Of a DNA stretch of 64,000 nucleotides, positions 46,862-55,713 are shown piece after piece. Position 1 is the stretch's first letter. Each line of letters begins with the position of its first letter. Origin of the DNA: an uncultured Bacteroidota bacterium. GTDB taxonomy: Bacteria; Bacteroidota; Bacteroidia; UKL13-3. The notes under the pieces are model-generated. The model was given only the letters and a program-made list of their open reading frames with translations. It was not told the DNA's origin and did not search any database. The translations under genes and the position numbers were made by a program. The stretch covers positions 19,936-83,935 of the forward strand of contig CAIVZR010000037.1 of NCBI GenBank assembly GCA_903910445.1. Direction: 5' to 3'.

Positions 46862-47815
46862 ATGATTCGGAAAATATCGCTATTCCTATTTATCCTTTGG
46901 GCCGTATTACAGCCATTAAATGCCGCAGAAGTGGCCCCCGACACTGTGAAATCAGGGATTTATATTACAAGTATTCATGATATCGATTTTCGGCAAAAGG
47001 AATATTCAATTAATTTCTGGCTTTGGCTTAAATATAAAAACAAGGATTTTGATTTCATGCAAAATCTTGAAATTCCTCAAGCAAAATCGTTTACCAAATC
47101 ATACACCACTGCCGATTCCACTGGAGGTCAGATTAATTTATTGATGAAAGTGCAATGTGTGATGAAAGATTCGTGGAGGATTAATAATTTTCCTTTCGAT
47201 CGACAACGATTGCGCTTATCAATTGAGAATGCACAATTTGATGCAAGCCAGTTGGTGTTTGTTGCCGATACTAGCGGACAACACTTTGATAAGCGATTCA
47301 CTTTGAGTGGATGGTCTATTGATAGCTTCGATATCAGTACTGGGAAAAAGATATATGAAACCAATTTTGGAGATGAATCCATTGCTGTTCCTCAGTCGGA
47401 GTATAGTGCTATGAAAGTGAAGATTGGAATTAAGCGAGATGCTTGGGGGCTTTTTTGGAAGATGTTTACAGGGATGTATATCGCATTCTTAATATCCTAT
47501 GTTTGTTTCTATATACATGCCGATAGCATTGACTCACGTTTTGGACTTAGTGTAGGTTCACTCTTTGCAGCAATTGGAAATAAGTATGTTATTGATTCTT
47601 CTTTGCCTGAATCTACCTCTTTCACTTTGGTCGATACCTTACATGGATTAACACTACTTTTTATTTTTGCAGTGATAACGGCATCAGCTATATCGTTGAA
47701 TTTGATAAAGAAAAACAAATATGAAAAATCGGTGCGGTTTGATATGATAATTGGCCAATGCCTTTTGGTTTTGTATGTGGCATTGAATATTTATTTTATC
47801 AGCAAAGCCAACTAG
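46862..47815 (+). CDS. Bacterial pentameric ligand-gated ion channel homologue
   Basis: 317 residues. Signal peptide (ends near PLNAA), an extracellular beta-rich domain (about 28-190) containing the family core FPFDRQRLRLSIEN (PFDRQ at 111-115, the place of the Cys-loop in animal receptors, here without the two Cys), and four membrane helices: M1 about 196-218, M2 226-246, M3 258-281, M4 292-314. This is the layout of prokaryotic channels such as GLIC and ELIC. Some bacterial members lack proof of gating, so function may have drifted. It starts 18 bases after the amylase gene. Its stop codon overlaps that of the TolC-like gene on the other strand (shared CTAG). Confidence 0.8.
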   Translation: MIRKISLFLFILWAVLQPLNAAEVAPDTVKSGIYITSIHDIDFRQKEYSINFWLWLKYKNKDFDFMQNLEIPQAKSFTKSYTTADSTGGQINLLMKVQCVMKDSWRINNFPFDRQRLRLSIENAQFDASQLVFVADTSGQHFDKRFTLSGWSIDSFDISTGKKIYETNFGDESIAVPQSEYSAMKVKIGIKRDAWGLFWKMFTGMYIAFLISYVCFYIHADSIDSRFGLSVGSLFAAIGNKYVIDSSLPESTSFTLVDTLHGLTLLFIFAVITASAISLNLIKKNKYEKSVRFDMIIGQCLLVLYVALNIYFISKAN

Positions 47816-49110
47816 TTTTCTAATAAATAAATATTTCGCAAATCGTATTTCAATAAGCCTTTGCTTTCGAGCAGTGAAACATAGCTTTGCATTAAATTAC
47901 CTGCGCTATTAATCAAATAAATCTCCAACTTCTTTTGTGCAATTTTCAAATCGATAATTTCAAGGGCTGTGCTCTGTGACATCACTTGCTCATTATTCAA
48001 AAGTTTTGATACAATACCTTTCTCGTAAATGTCAAGTAGCGTATTGTATTGGCGAATGGTGTTTTCAAGTCGTGAGTATTGAATGATTGTGCTTTTCATT
48101 TGCATTACCTGAGCGCTTTGCCAGTTAAGTAATGCATTGTATTGTTGAATATTGGCATTATTTCTTCCGTAACTATTATTGGCAGTAAGCGGGAGCGCGA
48201 TACCAACCCTGAAGGTCAAGGTATTATCGGGCTTAAATTTCTTTAAAATTTCAGATGCGTAAGCTGGCTTGTTATAGCCTACTTGAAAGGAATTAATAAT
48301 ATTGGTGTTTTGAACTTTCTCAAGCTGATAATCGGCTTTTGCGAATCGATATTGTGCTTCTTTGTATTCGAGTGAAGGATGCGACTTGGTACTGTCTTGT
48401 TTTAGATTGACACTATTAATCATCACCTTTTTCAAACTGATCATATTTAAAAAATCCACATTCACGGGTGTTCTAAAATTCATGAATTGCCCAATGCGAG
48501 CAGAATAAGTAACAACAGAACTCTCATCTTCTTGTAGGAATCCATAGAGTTGAATTAAATCTTTTTCAACGTCGAGTGCATCACTAATTTTAATATTGAT
48601 ACCATCATTTAGCATTTGTTGAAGTAACTGATTTTTGGTATTCAATAAAGTTTGAAGCTCTTTTCTTTTTGTTAATGATTCCTGACTATAATATAAGTTT
48701 ATCAATACAAGGTAACGATCTTGCAGCGCCTGCATTAGGAGCATTTCTTTCTCTTTGCTATAAACTTGATACTGGGCGGGTTTGATTGCCTTTTGCAGTT
48801 TCATCTCGCGCCATTTATTGGTGGTTAAACTAATCGAATAATAATCTTCATTCCTCAAGTTACCATCTAAACTATCTCTGGTATTGTTGCCATTGAAACC
48901 AACCCTGGCTTCCAATTTTTTTACCATCGGCAAATGGTAATCAAGCCCTTGCACAAATGTTTCCATCTGCGAATCGCGCGTCACTTTCTCATCGTTAAAC
49001 GACGATTGTATAATTTGTTCGGGTGTTACGGTTTGGGCTCCTGCATTTATGCAGGATATTAGCAATATTAAAAGGAAAAAGGTGGGTAACTTAAACATGC
49101 CTAAATTCAT
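47812..49110 (-). CDS. TolC-like outer-membrane efflux protein
   Basis: 432 residues. Signal peptide (ends near NAGAQ), then long helical stretches rich in Gln/Lys/Glu with heptad patterns (about 110-330) separated by short strand regions, as in outer-membrane factors. Similarity to TolC is in pattern more than in identity. Last gene of the minus-strand operon DUF4956 / membrane-fusion / TolC-like; 1 base separates it from the membrane-fusion gene. A second possible start is the ATG four codons on. Confidence 0.8.
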   Translation of the reverse strand: MNLGMFKLPTFFLLILLISCINAGAQTVTPEQIIQSSFNDEKVTRDSQMETFVQGLDYHLPMVKKLEARVGFNGNNTRDSLDGNLRNEDYYSISLTTNKWREMKLQKAIKPAQYQVYSKEKEMLLMQALQDRYLVLINLYYSQESLTKRKELQTLLNTKNQLLQQMLNDGINIKISDALDVEKDLIQLYGFLQEDESSVVTYSARIGQFMNFRTPVNVDFLNMISLKKVMINSVNLKQDSTKSHPSLEYKEAQYRFAKADYQLEKVQNTNIINSFQVGYNKPAYASEILKKFKPDNTLTFRVGIALPLTANNSYGRNNANIQQYNALLNWQSAQVMQMKSTIIQYSRLENTIRQYNTLLDIYEKGIVSKLLNNEQVMSQSTALEIIDLKIAQKKLEIYLINSAGNLMQSYVSLLESKGLLKYDLRNIYLLEN

Positions 49111-49111
49111 T

Positions 49112-50107
49112 CTAGTTCATCTGAACCAATATTTTTTCCCCTATATAAAAACTGTTGGTAGGGTCCAACTTGATATAAACCTCTCGTCCCCAAGCTCTTA
49201 TTTCAACAAATTTTCGAAGTCGAAGCGGTAACTCAACCAGGTTAGTTCCATTGCCAATTATGATGCCTTTTGCACGTACATTCGGGCGTGCAGCCGACGC
49301 AAGCATTACCGTATCGCCTAGGTTAAAAGGGGTAGCAACACTTTCATGTATAAAGCCTGTAACTTTGTTTGGAGTAATGCTATTTACACGTACAAGCTCT
49401 TTGTATTGAGGAACAATATCATTGGGTAAAACTAAAATAGCTTCCACGATTCCATCGCACGGCGAAAGCACAAACATTTTATGCTGCTCCTGACTATAAT
49501 AGTTTAAGTCGTTTTTCAACTGGGCTACATGCGCAGTGCAACTATTATTATTTGCAACTCTTTGCGATTCGTATGCCTTCAGCTGTTGATTGGTTTTTAA
49601 TTGTAAGTGTTGTTCCGACTCTTTCAATGCATCAAGCTCCAGTTGTTTAATATTGTTCTCCATCTTCGACTTATTATCTCCAATAGATTGTAAAAGGTTC
49701 TTCTGAATTTGAAGTTCTTGGGTAACAATTTTAATCTGGGCAAGGATTTCGCTTTCCCTGCTATTTTGTAATGCAGTGAAAATGGCAATCTCTTTATTTA
49801 ATAATTCATTTTTAGAATCCCGCTCCACTTCAAGTAAATTAATTGAAGCCAATCTATCTTCTAAATCACGGTCCATTTCGCTTCTGTGAAGTATTAATAA
49901 AGTATCTCCTTTTTTTACTCGGTCGCCTGTTTGTACGCGGCGATCAGTTACGATCGTTGCATATTCCACATTGAGGGAATAGCTCTCAGAGAATGCAATC
50001 CCAAAAATCGTACGGCTCCCTTGCGTATTCAAATTGCGCATTATCATGAAGAATATTAGCAAAGCCAATACCCAGAACACATATAGCAGGTTAATCTTTT
50101 TCATCAA
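49112..50107 (-). CDS. HlyD/MFP-type periplasmic adaptor
   Basis: 331 residues. One N-terminal membrane helix (about 7-22), a lipoyl-like half (VQTGDRVKKGDTLLIL), a long coiled coil (about 85-200), the second lipoyl half (VLSPCDGIVEAILVLPNDIV) and a beta-barrel domain. It bridges an inner-membrane component with a TolC-like protein. It overlaps the DUF4956 gene by 4 bases. No ABC or RND pump is in the operon, so the inner-membrane partner is either DUF4956 or encoded elsewhere. Confidence 0.82.
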   Translation of the reverse strand: MMKKINLLYVFWVLALLIFFMIMRNLNTQGSRTIFGIAFSESYSLNVEYATIVTDRRVQTGDRVKKGDTLLILHRSEMDRDLEDRLASINLLEVERDSKNELLNKEIAIFTALQNSRESEILAQIKIVTQELQIQKNLLQSIGDNKSKMENNIKQLELDALKESEQHLQLKTNQQLKAYESQRVANNNSCTAHVAQLKNDLNYYSQEQHKMFVLSPCDGIVEAILVLPNDIVPQYKELVRVNSITPNKVTGFIHESVATPFNLGDTVMLASAARPNVRAKGIIIGNGTNLVELPLRLRKFVEIRAWGREVYIKLDPTNSFYIGEKILVQMN

Positions 50108-50814
50108 TCGTTAGACGTAAACTCTGTATTTTGTTTGCTGTATTTTCTCACGGTGATGCCACCTTGCTCGAGCGTTGAAATCATCATTCGGGCACTACCT
50201 TCTTCCTTTAATATAATTACATACTCACATTCTAAAAATGGGGTATTTTCTTTTGTTAACTCATTACGAATACTCTCGTTGGTATATTTTCTACAAAATT
50301 CAGCAAGGATATCTTCAACGAATTTTTCTTTCTCGGGCATTTTATCAAATCGAACACGTAGTTCCCAAATCAAATGATTGCCTAAATAGAAGGGGGTAAA
50401 ACTTAGTATGATGGCGATAGCACCGAAACCGAGTATGCCAATGATTGCAATTAGAAATACGTAAGATCCGCATGCAATTCCAGTGCTTATAGCAGCAAAC
50501 ATAAAAATGATATCTCTCGGGTCGCGGAAATTGGTTCGAAAATTAAGAATGGTGAGGGCCCCTAATAAACCAAGTCCGGAAGTAATACTGTTGTTAGTTG
50601 CTTGAATAACAGTACTTGCAATTATAGAACTAAGAATTAAGGCCTGAACAAAATTGGGCGTCTTTATAGTATTAGGAGTAGTCTTGGTATAGATTACCGC
50701 AATCATTACCGAAAGTAAAAACGATAATAAAAAGGTAAAGAAAACCATTTCAAGGGTCGGGTTTTCTATTTTAGAATACAATGATAAGAACTCTTCCATA
50801 TTTTGAAACGGCAA
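50104..50814 (-). CDS. DUF4956 membrane protein
   Basis: 236 residues, first gene of the operon. Four hydrophobic helices (about 22-42, 55-75, 80-100 and 105-140), the family motif FRTNFRDPRDIIFMFAAISTG, and a cytoplasmic C-terminal ferredoxin-like domain (about 150-225). DUF4956 proteins often sit beside VTC-type polyphosphate polymerases and CotH kinases; a CotH gene lies about 8 kb away, but no VTC gene is in the window. Transport or regulation at the inner membrane is inferred. Confidence 0.82.
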   Translation of the reverse strand: MPFQNMEEFLSLYSKIENPTLEMVFFTFLLSFLLSVMIAVIYTKTTPNTIKTPNFVQALILSSIIASTVIQATNNSITSGLGLLGALTILNFRTNFRDPRDIIFMFAAISTGIACGSYVFLIAIIGILGFGAIAIILSFTPFYLGNHLIWELRVRFDKMPEKEKFVEDILAEFCRKYTNESIRNELTKENTPFLECEYVIILKEEGSARMMISTLEQGGITVRKYSKQNTEFTSND

Positions 50815-50891
50815 TTAACATAACTTTGGCGTAATTTACAATTAACAAAAAAAGTTTATATGAACCTTTAAATAGTATCAATTGGCTGAAT

Positions 50892-51470
50892 TTAGATTGT
50901 TAGTTTTTTTTTAACATTCCATTGAAACCATTGTAGCGCAATTAATGTTTTGGCATCGTGAACAGATTCCATAAAATTATCAAGTTGTTCAAGTTTGATT
51001 TTTATGATTTGAATATCTTCTTGTTCCGACTCCAAACCCCCGCCATCCGATACTTTTAATGTGCTATTGGTAGTTGCAAAATAGATATTTATTCTTTCAG
51101 TTGTCCAGCCCGGTGAAACAAAAACTCGCTGAATGAATTCTAATGATTCTACTTGATATCCTATTTCTTCAAGAATTTCACGCTTCATGGTTTCCCTAGG
51201 ACCTTCATTTTCTTCCATTGTTCCAGCAATAAGTTCAGTAATCCAGCCATTACCATGAATTGCAGCAGGCAAGCGAAATTGCTCTATCAGTAATATGGAT
51301 TTTGAATCTGTTTCGTACACCAGCGCGGCGCATGCATCACCTTTTACAGCAACCTCTATATTTTTATTCGCATTCTCTTTGGTAGCATATCTTTCATGTT
51401 GAACTTGATATGCATCAATTTTTAAATATTGATTAAAGACGCGTTCTTTGTCTAATATTTCAAATTCCAT
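50892..51470 (-). CDS. NUDIX hydrolase, ADP-sugar pyrophosphatase type
   Basis: 192 residues. Complete NUDIX box (G-x5-E-x7-REILEE-x-G) starting at the Gly of GTMEENEGP, and the NudF-type strand IEQFRLPAAIHG just before it. Likely splits ADP-ribose or a related nucleotide sugar in the cytoplasm. A TAnnTTTG element on the minus strand lies 33 bases upstream. Confidence 0.88.
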   Translation of the reverse strand: MEFEILDKERVFNQYLKIDAYQVQHERYATKENANKNIEVAVKGDACAALVYETDSKSILLIEQFRLPAAIHGNGWITELIAGTMEENEGPRETMKREILEEIGYQVESLEFIQRVFVSPGWTTERINIYFATTNSTLKVSDGGGLESEQEDIQIIKIKLEQLDNFMESVHDAKTLIALQWFQWNVKKKLTI

Positions 51471-51503
51471 TTTAATAGGTTAATTTTCTAGGTTGTAATG
51501 AAA

Positions 51504-51511
51504 CAAATGTA
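51504..51511 (-). promoter_or_regulatory. Bacteroidota -7 element TACATTTG
   Basis: Exact TAnnTTTG match, 33 bases before the ATG of the NUDIX gene at 51470. Confidence 0.35.
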
Positions 51512-51550
51512 TGAAAAATTGAAGCGGTTAAATGCATCAACACTTTTTCC

Positions 51551-51558
51551 TAAATTTG
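51551..51558 (+). promoter_or_regulatory. Bacteroidota -7 element TAAATTTG
   Basis: Exact TAnnTTTG match, ending 3 bases before the ATG at 51562. It lies inside the longer frame that begins at 51532, and so argues for the shorter protein. Confidence 0.55.
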
Positions 51559-51561
51559 CGC

Positions 51562-52458
51562 ATGCTTTCTATTTCCCCTGAAACAATTCCAACCGCCGAA
51601 CTGCATGCCTTTATGCTGGCTAGTATTGCGCCACGTCCAATATGTTTTGCGAGCACCATCGACAATCAAGGCCATGCCAATTTAAGTCCTTTTAGTTTTT
51701 TTAATGCCTTCGGAAGCAATCCTCCAACCTTAATTTTTTCGCCTGCTCGTAGGGTGAGAGATAAAAGTATTAAGCATACTTTAGAGAATGTTTATGAGAC
51801 CATGGAAGTATGTATCAACGTTGTATCTTACGATATGGTGCAGCAAGTTAGCCTTGCAAGTTGCGAGTATGAGAAGGGGGTTGACGAGTTTGTAAAATCA
51901 GGATTTACCAAGGTGCCTTCTGTAAAAATAAAACCATTTCGTGTAAAGGAGAGCCCTGTACAAATGGAATGTATTGTAAAACAAGTAATAGAAAATGGAC
52001 AAGAAGGAGGAGCAGCGAACCTTGTTATATGCGAGATTGTGATGATGCATATCAATGAATCGGTACTCAATGCGAATGGAAAGATTGATCAGAACAAAAT
52101 TGATTTGGTAGGCCGCTTGGGAGCTGATAGCTATGTGCGTGCCAGTGGAACTGCCTTGTTTGATGTTGAGAAACCTAATAGAAACAAGGGAATTGGTATT
52201 GATGCCCTCCCCGAACGTATTCGAAATTCACATATTCTATCTGGAAATAATTTAGGACAACTTGGAAATATTGAGCGACTTCCATCTCCTGAAGAAGTTG
52301 AACAAATGAATAATAACAGTGAAATTAGAAATCTTATTTACCGTTTAGAAACCGACCCTGAGAACCTAGAGGTGCAATTACATACCAAGGCCAAACTAAT
52401 GCTCGATGCTGGCAATGTAGTCGATGCATGGAAAGTACTTATGATAAGAAACAACTAA
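51562..52458 (+). CDS. Flavin reductase-like (FMN-binding split barrel) protein
   Basis: 298 residues from the ATG at 51562 (see the -7 element). FMN-binding split barrel: IAPRPICFASTID, ANLSPFSFFNAFGSNPPTLIFSP and RDKSIKHTLEN are typical of the DIM6/NTAB family, and the C-terminal 90 residues form an acidic helical tail. Function may be an FMN-dependent reductase or a plain flavoprotein; the partner is unknown. The TatD gene starts about 30 bases after its stop. Confidence 0.85.
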   Translation: MLSISPETIPTAELHAFMLASIAPRPICFASTIDNQGHANLSPFSFFNAFGSNPPTLIFSPARRVRDKSIKHTLENVYETMEVCINVVSYDMVQQVSLASCEYEKGVDEFVKSGFTKVPSVKIKPFRVKESPVQMECIVKQVIENGQEGGAANLVICEIVMMHINESVLNANGKIDQNKIDLVGRLGADSYVRASGTALFDVEKPNRNKGIGIDALPERIRNSHILSGNNLGQLGNIERLPSPEEVEQMNNNSEIRNLIYRLETDPENLEVQLHTKAKLMLDAGNVVDAWKVLMIRNN

Positions 52459-52487
52459 TTATTTTACCCGACTTCGATTTTTTAATT

Positions 52488-53288
52488 ATGAATTTTACCG
52501 ACACACATACTCATTTATATTCAGAACAGTTTAATGAGGATAGATCATATATGGTGCAACGTGCCATTCAAAAAGGAATAGGCAATATGTTATTGCCAAA
52601 TGTTGATTTAACTACTGTTGATGAGATGCTTCAACTATGTAGTGCTTTCCCAAAAAATGTATTTCCAATGATGGGTTTGCACCCTTGTAATATTGGTGAC
52701 GATTGGCAAAACACCATGCAAATTATTGAACAACATCTCAGATACAATTCATTTATAGCTGTTGGCGAAATTGGAATCGATTTATTTTGGGATAAAACGA
52801 ATTTCAATGATCAGCGCGCTGCTTTTACCTATCAAATGATGTTAGCAAAGGAACTTCAATTGCCAGTAAGTATACACAGTCGGAATGCTACACTAGAATG
52901 CATTCATATCATAGAGCAGAACAAACTATTCACTGGAGGTGTGTTTCACTGCTGGGGAGGCACCCTGGAGCAAGCTCATAAAGTTATTGATATGGGATTC
53001 GCAATTGGAATAGGAGGAGTGGTTACATTTAAAAACTCAGGACTACCCGAATTGTTACGTGATATTGATATTAAAGATATGGTTTTGGAAACCGACGCTC
53101 CCTATTTAGCTCCCGTTCCTTATCGAGGTAAGCGCAATGAAAGTGCATATATTTTAGAGATTGCTCAGAAATTAGCTGAAATAAAAATGTTACCTTTAAA
53201 AATCGTAGGAGAAATTACTACTGCAAATGCTGAACGCATTTTTAAAATGCAAGAATATATTGAAAAGAAAAATCAGAATTATAAATAA
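52488..53288 (+). CDS. tatD: TatD-family metal-dependent hydrolase / DNase
   Basis: 266 residues from the ATG at 52488; earlier in-frame codons overlap the flavin reductase gene and add no domain. Metal ligands H7 and H9 (TDTHTH), E of VGEIGID, SIHSRNA, HCWGG and LETDAPYLAP are in the family order. TatD proteins are exonucleases or 3'-end-processing hydrolases. The stop overlaps the potassium channel start by one base. Confidence 0.92.
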   Translation: MNFTDTHTHLYSEQFNEDRSYMVQRAIQKGIGNMLLPNVDLTTVDEMLQLCSAFPKNVFPMMGLHPCNIGDDWQNTMQIIEQHLRYNSFIAVGEIGIDLFWDKTNFNDQRAAFTYQMMLAKELQLPVSIHSRNATLECIHIIEQNKLFTGGVFHCWGGTLEQAHKVIDMGFAIGIGGVVTFKNSGLPELLRDIDIKDMVLETDAPYLAPVPYRGKRNESAYILEIAQKLAEIKMLPLKIVGEITTANAERIFKMQEYIEKKNQNYK

Positions 53289-54280
53289 TGAATCGAAATA
53301 TACAACGAGAAGCTAAAGACTTTGGTTTTGGTAATGTGCAAAACCAAAGAGTACGTATGCTTAATAAGGACGGCACCTTCAATGTAATTCGTCGAGGAAT
53401 GCCATTTAAAGCATCATTCAATTTTTATCATTTTTTATTAAATCTATCTTGGGCAAGATTTGTATTGCTTATTATCGCCTGGTTTACGGCGGTGAATTTA
53501 GTTTTCGCTTTTATTTATATGGGCCTCGGTGCTGAGAATTTACAAGGAGTGGATTTGAGCAGCATGCATAACAAATTCCTTGATGCTTTTTTCTTTAGCA
53601 CACAAACCTTTACTACAGTTGGTTATGGTAGAATAAGTCCATTGGGACTCTCCGCAAATATTATATCTTCTTTAGAAGCACTTATTGGTCTCATGAGTTT
53701 TGCTTTAATAACAGGCTTGCTCTATGGGCGATTTTCTATGCCTGAATCTAGATTGTTATTCAGTGACAATGCCGTGGTAGCTCCTTATCGTGGCATTACC
53801 GCCTTGATGTTTAGAATTGCCAACTTACAAAAAAGTCAATTGCTCGATGTAGAATTAACCGTATCAATTTCATTGTATGAGGATAAAAATGGTGAGCGTG
53901 TAAGGTCATTTTATACATTAAATTTAGAAAGGAATACCCTCACATTTTTCCCTACAAGCTGGACAGTAGTACACCCCATTGATGAGAAGAGTCCCTTTTT
54001 AGAAATGAATGAACAAATATTCAAAAATTGTGAAGCCGAAATCATGGTTGTTTTCAAAGCCTTCGACGATCGCTATTTCCAAACCATTCATGCTACAAAT
54101 AGTTACACGATCGATGAAATGGAATGGGGGGCGAAGTTTACAAATATACTAAGTGTTGAAGATGGGTGGCCAGTGATCGATTTAGGAGGACTTCATAATT
54201 TTCAGAAAGTTGATTTGGGTACGAATCAGGAAATTCCAAGCAGAGCAAACAACACAAGTATCACTGAGTACAAAGGTTAA
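53288..54280 (+). CDS. Inward-rectifier (Kir-type) potassium channel
   Basis: 330 residues. Two membrane helices (about 58-80 and 122-148) around the selectivity filter TVGYG (110-114), then a C-terminal cytoplasmic Ig-like domain (about 155-300) with VAPYRGITALMFRIAN, as in KirBac channels; the SRLLFSDNAVV connection is typical. It should form a potassium-selective tetramer. The gene is coupled to tatD by the TAATG overlap, an odd pairing that may be only positional. Confidence 0.93.
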   Translation: MNRNIQREAKDFGFGNVQNQRVRMLNKDGTFNVIRRGMPFKASFNFYHFLLNLSWARFVLLIIAWFTAVNLVFAFIYMGLGAENLQGVDLSSMHNKFLDAFFFSTQTFTTVGYGRISPLGLSANIISSLEALIGLMSFALITGLLYGRFSMPESRLLFSDNAVVAPYRGITALMFRIANLQKSQLLDVELTVSISLYEDKNGERVRSFYTLNLERNTLTFFPTSWTVVHPIDEKSPFLEMNEQIFKNCEAEIMVVFKAFDDRYFQTIHATNSYTIDEMEWGAKFTNILSVEDGWPVIDLGGLHNFQKVDLGTNQEIPSRANNTSITEYKG

Positions 54281-54354
54281 TATTTGTCATCTTTTTATTT
54301 CAAATTAATTTTCACAATCTTCGTTAATTCCCTTTATTATTAAGCTTCGTATTG

Positions 54355-54362
54355 TATTTTTG
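54355..54362 (+). promoter_or_regulatory. Bacteroidota -7 element TATTTTTG
   Basis: Exact TAnnTTTG match, ending 5 bases before the ATG at 54368; leaderless-type arrangement. Confidence 0.55.
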
Positions 54363-54367
54363 TAAGT

Positions 54368-54841
54368 ATGAAATCTATCAAAATTTTTGCACTCATTGCC
54401 ATTTATTTTACAGCAACTTCTTTTAATATTATTGTTAAGCCTGCCGAAGACTTAAGGTGGATGGGTTGGAACGAAGGATATCCCATCGCTAAAAAGAAAA
54501 ACAAAATCGCGATGATTGATTGTTATACTGAGTGGTGCGGTTGGTGTAAAAAAATGGACCGCGACACCTATAGTAATCCAGATATTCAGAAAAAGATTTA
54601 TGCCAATTTTATTCCAATAAAAATTAATCCTGAACTAGATCAAAAATATACTTTGGATGGGAAAGAGTATACTGGCCAGCAACTCTTAGCGTTATTAACC
54701 AACAATACCCTTTCTGGTTACCCAACGATTATTTTCATTATCCCCAATGGTAAATCTAATATTATAGAAATGAGCGCAACCTATAGTAATGCTGCAGATT
54801 TCGGTAGAATATTGGATGAAAAACTGGCTAAAAAAAAGTAA
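54368..54841 (+). CDS. Periplasmic thioredoxin-like protein
   Basis: 157 residues. Signal peptide (to about 24), then a thioredoxin fold with the active site C57-G-W-C60 in DCYTEWCGWCKKMDR and a cis-Pro strand SGYPTIIFI. It resembles the DsbD-gamma / DUF255-type thioredoxins rather than classical cytoplasmic thioredoxin. Likely reduces disulphides in exported proteins; several Cys-rich secreted proteins are encoded in the window. Confidence 0.88.
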   Translation: MKSIKIFALIAIYFTATSFNIIVKPAEDLRWMGWNEGYPIAKKKNKIAMIDCYTEWCGWCKKMDRDTYSNPDIQKKIYANFIPIKINPELDQKYTLDGKEYTGQQLLALLTNNTLSGYPTIIFIIPNGKSNIIEMSATYSNAADFGRILDEKLAKKK

Positions 54842-54957
54842 TATAGTGTCAGTATTGAATTAAAATTGTCTTCAATGTATACTTGGAGGCTTGTATCACA
54901 GATTAGAAAAATTCTGAACTACGATTCAATAATTGATTTCAGATAGTTGTTGAGCAT

Positions 54958-55713
54958 CTATAGTCCCGAATAATAGTCGTACCCTCTTTCGAACCAATAA
55001 TCTTTTGGCTTTTCATTGCTGAAGAAAATGGTCCCAATTCTTTTCAAATGTTTAATCCCATACTTCACCGGTATGATGAGTCGCAATGGTGCTCCCTGGT
55101 TCATGGGAAGTGGTGCGCCATTCATTTCATAGCATAAAATTGTTTGTGGGTTTAGCATGCTTTTGCGATCGATGCCAACATAGTATTCCTTATCAGGAGT
55201 TACTAAACCAGTATAGTACAATTCGGATTCTTTCAGTAAACCATATTTCTGTATAAAATCAGAAAACCTTACGCCTCTCCATCGAGTTACCTGGTTCCAG
55301 CCTTCGATACATTTAAAGTCGAAAATAATTTCGGTAGGTGGTAGTAATCTAATTTCATCAATGCCTAAATACAAGGTATCGAGATTGCTTTTGATGATTT
55401 GCAGTTTCCATGTGCTAGTATCAAAATTATCTCCAAGGCCCGCATCTCCGTTAACACGTACTTGCGTAACAGCCTCCTTGGAAGTGTATACCGTGGCTTT
55501 TTTTTGTGACCCTTGCAGATTGCCGAATACGAATTCATTAAAGGAAAGCATTTTCCTAAGTGGGGATAATGTACCATCAACTAAAGGTTGAGATTTAAGC
55601 CATATCCAACTTCCAATACACCCCATAATGAAAATTCCAAATAGAATAAAGGATATCCAGGTACTTCGCCGAATTGATTTTGTGCTTATGAATTTTTCTT
55701 CGAGTGTCTTCAT
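54958..55713 (-). CDS. Molybdopterin-dependent oxidoreductase (sulphite oxidase fold)
   Basis: 251 residues. N-terminal membrane segment (about 18-36), then a sulphite-oxidase-type molybdopterin domain: DFKCIEGW holds the Cys that should bind molybdenum, and YYVGIDRKSML, MNGAPLPMNQGAPLRLIIPVKYG and HLKRIGTI follow as in the YedY/MsrP family. The substrate is not known. Its start overlaps the cytochrome b gene by 4 bases, so the two form an electron-transfer pair. Confidence 0.87.
   Translation of the reverse strand: MKTLEEKFISTKSIRRSTWISFILFGIFIMGCIGSWIWLKSQPLVDGTLSPLRKMLSFNEFVFGNLQGSQKKATVYTSKEAVTQVRVNGDAGLGDNFDTSTWKLQIIKSNLDTLYLGIDEIRLLPPTEIIFDFKCIEGWNQVTRWRGVRFSDFIQKYGLLKESELYYTGLVTPDKEYYVGIDRKSMLNPQTILCYEMNGAPLPMNQGAPLRLIIPVKYGIKHLKRIGTIFFSNEKPKDYWFERGYDYYSGL

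Noticed and set aside
47812..49110. Reading the TolC-like gene as part of a type I export system for the T9SS proteins
   Set aside because: The cargo carries T9SS sorting domains, and no ABC exporter is in the operon.
51532..51561. Longer start for the flavin reductase (ATG at 51532)
   Set aside because: The -7 element TAAATTTG at 51551-51558 lies inside it, and the ATG at 51562 begins the recognised domain.
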